A stretch of DNA of 35,018 bases from assembly GCA_017652265.1 (NCBI GenBank), contig JAGCBH010000005.1, forward strand, positions 1 through 35,018, written 5' to 3'. A program made the position numbers and the translations under genes. The stretch comes from a bacterium (GTDB lineage Bacteria; Cyanobacteriota; Vampirovibrionia; Gastranaerophilales; Gastranaerophilaceae). Under the pieces are notes generated by a model. The model was not told where the DNA came from. It saw only the letters and a program-made list of their open reading frames with translations, and ran no database searches. Within the stretch, counting starts at the first letter, position 1, and every line of letters starts with the position of its first letter. This document shows, piece after piece, positions 25,303 through 31,947 of this stretch.

Positions 25303-26595
25303 TTATTTATATATGAAATGTTGATTTTTGCTTACAACTTCTACAAACCGATATATATCTCGGATAACTACACCTCTGAATAATCCTTTTTCTTTTATGG
25401 TTTCCATAAGTGCATTTTTTGCGCCTTCAACATTTTTGTTCAGCGAGACAAGTTTATTAACAATAACAGGTAGTATTTGTCGTTCTGTTATCCCCATTTC
25501 TGCTAATTTCATATTATATATTTCTTTTCCGGTTTTTATATATTTTTTGCCATTCTCAATATACATAAAATCCACATAAGAGATGCCAAATCTTTCACAT
25601 ATATCATATGCCATATTTCTTAATTGCTCCTGATGTGCTTTGTCTGTTTTTTTATCTTTTAATATTTTTTGACAAAAATCTTCATATTCTTTATCTGCTT
25701 TAATAATTTCTGCCATTTGTTTTCTTCCTTCATATGTCATATCTTCAACAACATCAGATGCTCGGTCTGTATAAATTTCAGCAACAGCGTGTACTTTAGC
25801 ATACGGATTGATATGTCTGTAATCAGCTTGCGGTTCGATAGCCATCAAAATTCTCTGTCGCAGAGTGCCTGTACCTTCAGCCCCTTCGGCATAGAAAAAG
25901 CTGTCAAAAGGAGAATGTTCAGAATATGTGAGGTAATCGCCGTATCTTCTGTCCAGTAAACCGTAACCGCCTTTAGGCATAACCTTTCTTTTGCCGCCGG
26001 TTAATTCATCTAAGTATCTGCTCATCCAGGTTACATGTTCCCTTTCAAGATTTTTTCTTGCCTGAACTCTTTTATTTATATCAATAATATCGCTGTTTTT
26101 AGTTCTTGTTAACCTGTCTATAAATTCATAATCATCGAGATATATTTCATCTCCGCTTTTATAAACTAATTCATCAAGAATACTTACTGTGCTTATGTTA
26201 TTTTCTTTTGTTCTTGTGGGATGTATGGATTCTAAGTATTTATTTTCCAGTTGTTGAGTTTGTTGTTCTTTAAGTATATCCTGCTCTGTTTCTTCATGAA
26301 ATAGATCTAAATAATTTGCCCATTCTTGCAGCGCACGTCTATTACGGACATTTTCTTCAGCATTTCTGTAAATGTTATCAACGCGTTTTTGAAAATCTTC
26401 TGCCGGAATATCATTTTTGTGCTTCATACGCAAATCTGCTGTCAGTTCGCGTTCTTCAGTTTCCAGTTCAATAATTGCGGTTCTGGTGGGTTTCCCTGTA
26501 TATTTTTCTGTTATAAGAACATTATCCTTTACTAAAACGGCACCAAAATTTTGTTTATGTTGACATAAATTATTTGCAACTGAATATACTCGCAT
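25303..26595 (-). CDS. Hypothetical 430-residue protein
   Basis: A soluble, charged, mainly helical protein with no signal peptide. The N-terminus MRVYSVANNL is followed by QNFGA at 15-19 and a short beta region (VLVKDNVLITEKYTG). Residues 45-125 are Glu/Gln/Lys-rich coiled coil. A central part has a Gly/Tyr-rich patch (KGGYGLLDRRYGDYLTY) and an acidic motif (FYAEGAEGTGTLRQR). The remainder is helical. No catalytic signature is recognised. AGGAG lies 7 bases before the ATG. An inverted repeat (26613-26640) sits just upstream and may be its operator. Confidence 0.75.
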   Translation of the reverse strand: MRVYSVANNLCQHKQNFGAVLVKDNVLITEKYTGKPTRTAIIELETEERELTADLRMKHKNDIPAEDFQKRVDNIYRNAEENVRNRRALQEWANYLDLFHEETEQDILKEQQTQQLENKYLESIHPTRTKENNISTVSILDELVYKSGDEIYLDDYEFIDRLTRTKNSDIIDINKRVQARKNLEREHVTWMSRYLDELTGGKRKVMPKGGYGLLDRRYGDYLTYSEHSPFDSFFYAEGAEGTGTLRQRILMAIEPQADYRHINPYAKVHAVAEIYTDRASDVVEDMTYEGRKQMAEIIKADKEYEDFCQKILKDKKTDKAHQEQLRNMAYDICERFGISYVDFMYIENGKKYIKTGKEIYNMKLAEMGITERQILPVIVNKLVSLNKNVEGAKNALMETIKEKGLFRGVVIRDIYRFVEVVSKNQHFIYK

Positions 26596-26612
26596 TTTAT
26601 TCTCCTAATTCC

Positions 26613-26640
26613 TTTCACCGGTTATAATAAAACGGTGAAA
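26613..26640. promoter_or_regulatory. Inverted repeat upstream of the 430-residue gene
   Basis: TTTCACCG (26613-26620) and CGGTGAAA (26633-26640) around a 12-base AT-rich centre that includes TATAAT. It lies about 18 bases before the start of the minus-strand gene. It could be an operator or a leader hairpin. A T-run follows on the plus strand, but no plus-strand gene precedes it, so a terminator role is unlikely. Confidence 0.4.
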
Positions 26641-26763
26641 AATTTTTTTTGTTAAAATAGTTGTTTTTTGTTACATTTTTTTACTTTTTATGAATACTTA
26701 TAGCAATTTTCCCATTATAAATTCTTTTATATAAATATAAAGGATATTAATGGGAATTTTGCT

Positions 26764-27408
26764 ATGGGCGGACAAATAAATATAAGTATTTCAGCATCAA
26801 CTTTTCAAAATCTACCCAAAGATAATACAAGGGGAGATTGGGGTGAAAATTTTTCAACCGTTGGTACAAACATAAATTATAACAAAATTCCACACTGGAC
26901 AGTTTACACAGGTTTAGGTGTAACAGCTCCCGATAAAACGGATCCCGAAAATGTTGATAAAAAAACAAGTTGCAGTTTTATAGGCGATATTAAATCTTCG
27001 CATAAATATTATGATGGAGAAAATTTATCATTATCGTTTGACAGCAGAAGCAGATTTAATGTAAACGAATCTTCCCAAACTTTGGCAGTTCGTGTAGCTC
27101 CGGCATCAGTAAACGTTCCTATAGGGGATAATGTGAGTCTTTATGCGGTACCGTACGTTTTGGAAAAAGTAGATTTTCAAAAAGGTGTATCGTTGCAAAG
27201 TCTTAAGGATAATTTAAGGCTAGGACTTTTTGGGGGTATAAAAGGAACTGTTAAAATAGGTGACTTGCTGGTTAATTGGTTTATAGAAGGGCAGGGGTAT
27301 AATTTAATGCAAAATATTAAAGCGATTAAAGGAGATGAACCTATGGATTGGGGAACAATTGGTTTTAATGGCGGTGTTAGTTTTTCACCATTCAGTATAA
27401 AGTGGTAA
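26764..27408 (+). CDS. Hypothetical beta-rich protein, possibly a small beta-barrel
   Basis: A 214-residue protein dominated by alternating polar/hydrophobic strands (GQINISISAS; NLSLSFDSRSRF; QTLAVRVAPASVNV; NVSLYAVPYVLE; LRLGLFGGIKGTVKI; LLVNWFIEGQGY). It ends with GFNGGVSFSPFSIKW, an aromatic C-terminal residue after a beta strand as in outer-membrane barrels. No signal peptide is seen, which does not fit a barrel unless the real start lies elsewhere. Start conflict: AAGGA (26740-26744) is well placed for an ATG at 26750 that gives only MGILLWADK and a stop overlapping this gene. The ATG used here has just a weak GGGA before it, so coupling or a leader peptide is possible. Confidence 0.65.
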   Translation: MGGQINISISASTFQNLPKDNTRGDWGENFSTVGTNINYNKIPHWTVYTGLGVTAPDKTDPENVDKKTSCSFIGDIKSSHKYYDGENLSLSFDSRSRFNVNESSQTLAVRVAPASVNVPIGDNVSLYAVPYVLEKVDFQKGVSLQSLKDNLRLGLFGGIKGTVKIGDLLVNWFIEGQGYNLMQNIKAIKGDEPMDWGTIGFNGGVSFSPFSIKW

Positions 27409-27474
27409 TATGCTGATTTTGAAATGTTTGTTAATAATTTAAATTAAAAAAGCAATTATTGAGTTTATTTTTAC

Positions 27475-27496
27475 TTTAACTATATGTGTAGTTAAA
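27475..27496. promoter_or_regulatory. Operator-like inverted repeat before the metallopeptidase gene
   Basis: TTTAACTA-TATGTG-TAGTTAAA, an 8-bp perfect arm pair directly abutting the AAGG ribosome site (27496-27499). It could be a repressor site or an RNA hairpin influencing initiation. Confidence 0.45.
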
Positions 27497-27510
27497 AGGT
27501 TCTATTGTGC

Positions 27511-28410
27511 ATGGAAGGTATCCAAAGTTTTAGTGCGAATACTTATGAAACAAGGTCCAAAAAGCCCAAAAGCGGTGTAGGTTCCGGTTTATTTAATTTT
27601 GTTGTGACTTCTTTGATTCCTGAGACAATTGTATCAGCAATTCTTATAAAAAGGATGGAGAAATTAAATGGTAGTCTTACGGCTGATGAAATAGTTCTTA
27701 TCGATAAAGCTGTTGCTAAAACAATAGAACAATCTGGTATGAAACAAAAGGGTTTGGGAATTATAGAAGCATCAGCAGAAAATACTGATGAAATTAAAAA
27801 AATTTTTGAAAGAGAATCTGAGTTGGGAATTTTCAAACATCTACCCAAACCAATAAGAAAAATTAGAGAATTGCTCAATAAAATTGTATATGTACAATTG
27901 ATGGAAGGCCAAAATGCTTGCCATGCAAATCTTCAGAATAAGATTATTATTCCAAAAAATAAATTAAGAGCAGTTCTTCCTCATGAAATGGGACATGCTA
28001 TGAATTCTCTTTTGAGTAAATCCAGCAGAATTCTTCAAAAATGCCGTCCGCTTTCCTGGTTGACTTTACCGATAGGTTTAATTGCGTTGTTTAAAAATAA
28101 AAAGGCGGAGGGAGAAAAACCTAAAAACTTTATTGATAAAACAACAACATTTATTAAAAATCATGCACCGGCCCTGGTTATTGCTTCCTGGCTGCCGGAA
28201 GTTGCCGAAGAAGGTTTGGCATCCATCAGAGGATATAAGGCGGTGAAGGAATTTATAACTCCGGACTTAGCTAAAAAAGTTATGCGTGCAAATATTCTTG
28301 GTTTTATTTCATATGTGTTTATGTCAGCAATATTAGCTTTTGCGGTTCATGAGGCATCAAAAGGAAAAGATAAGGCACATCAGATTAGTTTAGATAAAAT
28401 TAACAAATAG
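27511..28410 (+). CDS. Predicted membrane zinc metallopeptidase
   Basis: A 299-residue protein (from ATG 27511) with the zincin motif HEMGH at 158-162 (VLPHEMGHAMNS). A downstream Glu-rich segment, EVAEEGLASIRGYK at 230-243, could supply the third zinc ligand, as in gluzincins. Hydrophobic segments at about 26-46, 182-194, 219-229 and 262-281 suggest membrane association. There is no standard signal peptide, and QSFSA is at residues 5-9. A TTG at 27505, two codons upstream and 5 bases from AAAGG, is an alternative start. Substrate unknown; no exact peptidase family assigned. A terminator follows. Confidence 0.7.
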   Translation: MEGIQSFSANTYETRSKKPKSGVGSGLFNFVVTSLIPETIVSAILIKRMEKLNGSLTADEIVLIDKAVAKTIEQSGMKQKGLGIIEASAENTDEIKKIFERESELGIFKHLPKPIRKIRELLNKIVYVQLMEGQNACHANLQNKIIIPKNKLRAVLPHEMGHAMNSLLSKSSRILQKCRPLSWLTLPIGLIALFKNKKAEGEKPKNFIDKTTTFIKNHAPALVIASWLPEVAEEGLASIRGYKAVKEFITPDLAKKVMRANILGFISYVFMSAILAFAVHEASKGKDKAHQISLDKINK

Positions 28411-28411
28411 T

Positions 28412-28439
28412 AAAAAAGAACGGATTGCCCGTTCTTTTT
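28412..28439. terminator. Intrinsic terminator after the metallopeptidase gene
   Basis: AAAAAAGAACGG-ATTGC-CCGTTCTTTTT at the 3' end of the plus-strand gene. Its symmetry also makes it a terminator for the minus-strand tRNA-Val that ends at 28441. Confidence 0.85.
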
Positions 28440-28440
28440 A

Positions 28441-28516
28441 TGGTGGGCGATACAAGGCTCGAACTTGTGACCCCTTGAATGTCGTTCAAGTGCGCTACCA
28501 ACTGCGCCAATCGCCC
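28441..28516 (-). tRNA. tRNA-Val(GAC) with encoded CCA and an unusual anticodon loop
   Basis: A cloverleaf read on the minus strand: acceptor GGGCGAT / ATCGCCC, D arm GCGC-AGTTGGTA-GCGC, anticodon stem CTTGA / TCAAG, loop ACGACAT, T arm ACAAG-TTCGAGC-CTTGT, discriminator A and encoded CCA (76 bases). Anticodon GAC reads valine codons GUC/GUU. Position 33, nearly always U in tRNAs, is C here, and A32 and U38 could pair to shrink the loop to five bases. Otherwise all stems are intact. Two partial copies of its 5' half lie immediately upstream. Confidence 0.85.
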
Positions 28517-28755
28517 ATATTAAATTTTTATTTGTGCCCTTATAACGAAACTTCGTTCCGTTGAGTGCGCTACCCCTCTCGAAAACGATTATCAATCGTT
28601 TTTCTCGGCAGAGTGCCAATCGCCCATATTAAATTTTCATTTCGCCCTTATAACGAAACTTCGTTCCGTTGAGTGCGCTACCACCTCTCAAAAACAATTA
28701 TCAATTGTTTTTTCGGCAGAGTGCCAATCGCCCATATTAAATTTTTATTTGCACC
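28507..28755 (-). repeat. Tandem repeats carrying fragments of tRNA-Val, with a conserved hairpin
   Basis: CCAATCGCCCATATTAAATT (plus strand) recurs at 28507, 28616 and 28724, giving units of 109 and 108 bp plus a partial third; the units differ at under ten positions. Read on the minus strand, each unit starts like the tRNA (GGGCGATTGGC). It has the D arm replaced by a hairpin (AAAACGATT-GAT-AATCGTTTT in unit 1, AAAACAATT-GAT-AATTGTTTT in unit 2, a compensating G-C to A-T change), resumes with GGTAGCGCACT, then has a second hairpin (AACGA-AGTT-TCGTT). No unit can complete an acceptor stem. Confidence 0.8.
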
Positions 28756-28770
28756 AACATGAAACTTTTA

Positions 28771-28992
28771 TTAAAAAAGTTTCGTTTTCCAGAGGTGTCG
28801 GCTGTTAGGGTTCATCATTTTTCGGAAATAATATCTTTGTGCGTTGTTTTCCGCTACATACGGTTTTAGAGATTTTACAAAACCTCTGTTATTACCTGTT
28901 GTCCTTGTCAATATTGGAGCAGGTATTTTGTAAGGATTCAGTGACGGAAAAAGATTTATTTTCACACTTGAAATACCGAATATTTTCCCCAT
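28771..28992 (-). CDS. Small hypothetical protein between the tRNA genes
   Basis: A 73-residue frame from ATG 28992 (begins MGKIFGISSVKINLF). GGAG is placed 5 bases upstream, one of the clear ribosome sites. The product is basic, with a Pro/Leu-rich part (PSLNPYKIPAPILTRTTG) and a basic C-terminus. It lies between tRNA-Cys (upstream) and the repeats and tRNA-Val (downstream) on the same strand. The C-terminal end enters the region next to the repeats, so the protein might be shortened. No family recognised. Confidence 0.5.
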   Translation of the reverse strand: MGKIFGISSVKINLFPSLNPYKIPAPILTRTTGNNRGFVKSLKPYVAENNAQRYYFRKMMNPNSRHLWKTKLF

Positions 28993-29012
28993 AAACACTC
29001 CTTTTTTAAAAA

Positions 29013-29083
29013 AGGCGACACCCAGATTCGAACTGGGGGTAAAAGCTTTGCAGGCTTCTGCCTTACCACTTGGCCATGTCGCC
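29013..29083 (-). tRNA. tRNA-Cys(GCA)
   Basis: A minus-strand cloverleaf: acceptor GGCGACA / TGTCGCC, D arm with AGTGGTA loop, anticodon stem GAAGC / GCTTT with one G-U pair, loop CTGCAAA (anticodon GCA, U33 present), T arm CCCAG-TTCGAAT-CTGGG, discriminator U as typical of tRNA-Cys. The 3' CCA is not encoded, unlike in the tRNA-Val next to it. Confidence 0.93.
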
Positions 29084-29098
29084 TCACGTGTATTAATT

Positions 29099-29371
29099 CT
29101 ATGTTAAGCAAAAATCATTGTCAAGATTTGCGGACTCTAATACTCTAATCTCTTTTATTATGGTTTTATACTGCAAAATGCTTGTTTCATAGCTGAGTTT
29201 TAAAAGATTTAAAAGCTCAAGATCTTTGTTGTTTTTAAAATTTTTTAAAATATATTCCAAAATCCTTATTTGGGCTAAAATGCCTGTTTTTATTTCATGT
29301 TTTAAGACGGCGTGCGTTTCGGATAAAACGATTTTTTTACTCCAAAACAATTCATCACATACTTCGCTCAT
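29099..29371 (-). CDS. Small hypothetical helical protein
   Basis: A 90-residue protein (begins MSEVCDELFWSKK) that is nearly all helix, with leucine-rich amphipathic stretches (IRILEYILKNF, LELLNLLKLSY, YKTIIKEIRVLES). GGAGT lies 8 bases before the ATG. It has no membrane segment or known motif. It lies just upstream of tRNA-Cys on the same strand and 70 bases downstream of the acyltransferase gene, so the three may share a transcript. Function not recognised. Confidence 0.6.
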   Translation of the reverse strand: MSEVCDELFWSKKIVLSETHAVLKHEIKTGILAQIRILEYILKNFKNNKDLELLNLLKLSYETSILQYKTIIKEIRVLESANLDNDFCLT

Positions 29372-29441
29372 TCTTTTTACTCCGTTTCTTTTTATATTAT
29401 TGAGCGAATTAAATATGACTGAAATTGCCTGGGTGGGCTAT

Positions 29442-30242
29442 TTAAACTCTTTTCAGCCGTTGTTCAATATATCTGTACCATTTAATATCTTTAAACAGGA
29501 TTTTGTACTCATCAATTTCGCCTTGCGAAATATGTTTTTCCTGCTCTTCGCAGATTTTTTCAAGTTCATTTTCAAGAAAGTGGGTTAATTCTTTTCGGTC
29601 TGCTTTGGCATCGGTCAGTGTAATAGGTTTGGCTAAAGTTACAAGTACTTCCGGACGATTATCACGCAAAAATTTGTAATCAACCGCAACAGGAATTACA
29701 TTAACTTTGCCAAATTCTTTTATAATACCCTGTGCCATATAAGCAAGCCCTGTCTGGAAAACAATAGGTCTGAAGTGAGGCGGTCTTATAATTCCCTGTG
29801 GAAAAAGTGCCAAAACGTTTGATGTATTGCATGCCTCTTTAATTCCGTATTGTAAGGCTTTCATAGAGGACTGTGCCGATTTTTTATTAACAGAAAAGGC
29901 TCCGGCATGTCTGAGTATCGGCATACGGTTAAGTTCTTCAACCATTATTCTGATTTCACGTTTCATTATAAAGTTTGCAATATGGAACAATACCAAGCCG
30001 TCCCACCAGTTGCTGTGAACGGAAAATATAATTGTTGGCACTTGATTCCCGCCGGCTGCAAGATAATCTTCAAAACCTTTATATCTGAATGCGCAAAATC
30101 TGTGTTTCAACAACCGTAAAAATATAAACCGCGCCAAACCAATCCAAAAAGGGTTGGTATCTGCTTTTGCAAATTTCTCTTCCTTACCCCTGACTTTTGT
30201 AGGTGGCGTATCAGGATACAGTTTTTCTTCAACACTATCCAT
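29442..30242 (-). CDS. plsC: Lysophospholipid acyltransferase (PlsC family)
   Basis: A 266-residue membrane-associated acyltransferase of phospholipid synthesis. The catalytic motif HxxxxD is H76-D81 (VHSNWWDGLVLF). Block II/III includes GAFSVNK and FPQGIIRPP at 147-155, where Gln replaces the usual Glu of FPEG. Hydrophobic helices precede the motif (FWIGLARFIFLRLL). The family transfers an acyl chain to lysophosphatidic acid or related acceptors, and the exact acceptor is not readable. TATAAC ends 8 bases before the ATG with no ribosome site, so the message may be nearly leaderless. Fits the fatty acid theme of the acyl-CoA synthetase gene. Confidence 0.85.
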   Translation of the reverse strand: MDSVEEKLYPDTPPTKVRGKEEKFAKADTNPFWIGLARFIFLRLLKHRFCAFRYKGFEDYLAAGGNQVPTIIFSVHSNWWDGLVLFHIANFIMKREIRIMVEELNRMPILRHAGAFSVNKKSAQSSMKALQYGIKEACNTSNVLALFPQGIIRPPHFRPIVFQTGLAYMAQGIIKEFGKVNVIPVAVDYKFLRDNRPEVLVTLAKPITLTDAKADRKELTHFLENELEKICEEQEKHISQGEIDEYKILFKDIKWYRYIEQRLKRV

Positions 30243-30312
30243 TCTTCTATGTTATACCGATTTTATAAATTTGGATACAAATATAAACTTCGTTTTAATA
30301 AAATTTTACATG

Positions 30313-30336
30313 AAAAAACGGGTTACCAAGAACCCG
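30313..30336 (-). terminator. Terminator of gltX
   Basis: On the minus strand CGGGTT-CTTGGT-AACCCG followed by TTTTTT, 25 bases after the gltX stop. Confidence 0.85.
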
Positions 30337-30360
30337 CTTTTCTTTTATTGTTGCAAAATT

Positions 30361-31836
30361 TTATACCTTAGCACCCTTGAAGGCTGCTTTTGCACGTTTT
30401 AAAGATTTTTCTTTGCCGATAATCGCCAAAATTGCAGTCATATCAGCACCGCAGGTTCTTCCTGTAATAGCAACACGAATTGCCCACATTGTATTTTTAG
30501 GTTTAATTCCTTTTTCTTTGTAATCTGCTCTGAATTTTTCAAGTTTTTCGTGCAGATTTTCTTCTGTCCATTCCCAGTTTTCAGCCTGAGTTATGAATGA
30601 ATTTAAAACATCCTGAGCCAAATCCGTATCCAGAATTTCTTCCTGAGCCTTAGGATCAATTTCAACATATTCACCGAAGAAATAAGGAACGGCATCAGTT
30701 ATGTCGGATAAAATAGTCAGCGGTTCTCTTGTAACTTCAACCATTCTTGTGTATTCGGCATCAGTCAGTTCAGACAAATCGTATTTTGTAAGGAACGGTT
30801 TTAATTTTTCCTTCAAATCTTCAATGTCAAGCATTTTGATATAATGACTGTTCATCCAGTTCAATTTGTCGTATTCAAAAATTGAGTTTGATGCTGAAAG
30901 TTCATTAATTCTGAAGTCCTGAGCGATTTCATCAACCGTCTTAATTTCAATACCGTCAGACGGCGACCAGCCAAGAAGTGCAACGAAGTTTATCAGAGCA
31001 TTTGTTAAATATCCTTTTTCAACAAATTCGCTGACTGCAGTTGCGCCGTGACGTTTTGAAAGTTTGCTTCTGTCAGGTGCCAAAATCATACCTAAGTGGC
31101 CGAAACGAGGAACTTCTGCGCCAAGTGCTTCATATATAAGAATTTGTTTGAATGTATTTGAAATATGGTCTTCACCTCTGATAATGTGTGAAATTTTCAT
31201 CAGCATATCATCAATTACAACAGCGAAGTTGTAAGTCGGAGCGCCATTTGACTTCATAATTACAAAGTCACCCAATAAATCAGTGTTTTGTTTTAATTCA
31301 CCTTTAACAAGGTCATCAAAAGATAATTCGCTTGTCGGGTGGAATGCTCTTTGAGCTTTTGAAATGTTAAAACGAATTGCAGGTTTTCTGCCTTCGGCTC
31401 TGAGTTTTGCTTTTTCTTCTTCCGTTAAGTTTTCACATTTTTTAGAATATACATAAGGTTTTTTGTTTGCTGTTGCAAGTTCCTTTTCCTGTTCAAGTTC
31501 TTCAGGTGTACAGAAACATTCATAAGCAAAACCTTTTTCAAGCAAGATTTGAGCGTATTTAGGGTAAATATCAAACCTTTCCGATTGAGTGTATGGGCCG
31601 TAATCACCACCTACATCCGGTCCTTCGTCCCAGTTTAAACCCAATGCTTTCAAACTGTCAAAAATATTATCGATATATTCCTGAGAAGTACGTTCAGCGT
31701 CTGTATCTTCAATTCTTAAAACGAATTTACCGTTATTCCTTTTTGCAAATAAATAGTTAAATAATGCCGTACGTGCGGTTCCTACGTGTAAATTTCCGCT
31801 TGGTGACGGTGCAATTCTTACTCTTACTTCGTCCAT
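30361..31836 (-). CDS. gltX: Glutamate--tRNA ligase
   Basis: A 491-residue class I synthetase. The HIGH motif is HVGT at 17-20 (IAPSPSGNLHVGTARTAL) and the KMSKS-type motif is KLSKR at 258-262 (DRSKLSKRHGATAV). GEDHISNT is also typical. The Cys-x-Cys of ECFCTPEEL (about 107-109), with C134 further on, may be a zinc-like site. Length fits bacterial GluRS. Start: the ATG at 31836 with AGAGG about 8 bases upstream fits the conserved N-terminus; an in-frame ATG 63 bases earlier would add 21 residues of leader sequence and is rejected. Whether it also charges tRNA-Gln depends on gatCAB, not seen here. Confidence 0.97.
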   Translation of the reverse strand: MDEVRVRIAPSPSGNLHVGTARTALFNYLFAKRNNGKFVLRIEDTDAERTSQEYIDNIFDSLKALGLNWDEGPDVGGDYGPYTQSERFDIYPKYAQILLEKGFAYECFCTPEELEQEKELATANKKPYVYSKKCENLTEEEKAKLRAEGRKPAIRFNISKAQRAFHPTSELSFDDLVKGELKQNTDLLGDFVIMKSNGAPTYNFAVVIDDMLMKISHIIRGEDHISNTFKQILIYEALGAEVPRFGHLGMILAPDRSKLSKRHGATAVSEFVEKGYLTNALINFVALLGWSPSDGIEIKTVDEIAQDFRINELSASNSIFEYDKLNWMNSHYIKMLDIEDLKEKLKPFLTKYDLSELTDAEYTRMVEVTREPLTILSDITDAVPYFFGEYVEIDPKAQEEILDTDLAQDVLNSFITQAENWEWTEENLHEKLEKFRADYKEKGIKPKNTMWAIRVAITGRTCGADMTAILAIIGKEKSLKRAKAAFKGAKV

Positions 31837-31870
31837 TTTTATAACCTCTTTTCTGATAATAAGCGTAATA

Positions 31871-31899
31871 AATCTATCACGGTGGTAATAATTTTTCAA
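31871..31899 (-). promoter_or_regulatory. Probable gltX promoter
   Basis: On the minus strand TTGAAA (31894-31899) and TAGATT (31871-31876) with 17-base spacing, 35 bases before the gltX ATG. Confidence 0.5.
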
Positions 31900-31947
31900 G
31901 TAACCTGTACACTTTTCAATAATTCTTTTTTTTAATAGAATAATTTT

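Noticed and set aside
26613-26650. Terminator with T-run on the plus strand
   Set aside because: The loop is 12 bases and no plus-strand gene precedes it; an operator or leader role for the divergent genes fits better.
28380-28619. A 79-codon minus-strand reading frame over the tRNA-Val region
   Set aside because: It overlaps the tRNA and the structured repeats, has no ribosome site, and its sequence is explained by noncoding elements.
28507-28755. CRISPR array
   Set aside because: There are only two full long units and a fragment, with tandem homology and no spacers of unique sequence; no cas genes are in the window.
24200-29100. Genomic island or prophage between ferritin and the tRNA genes
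   Set aside because: No integrase, recombinase, phage or IS gene is visible, and the genes have composition like the rest; tRNA fragments alone are not enough.
31837-31899. Extended N-terminus for gltX (21 extra residues)
   Set aside because: The conserved MDEVRVRIAPSPSG start at 31836 has a proper ribosome site, and the extra stretch overlaps the probable promoter.
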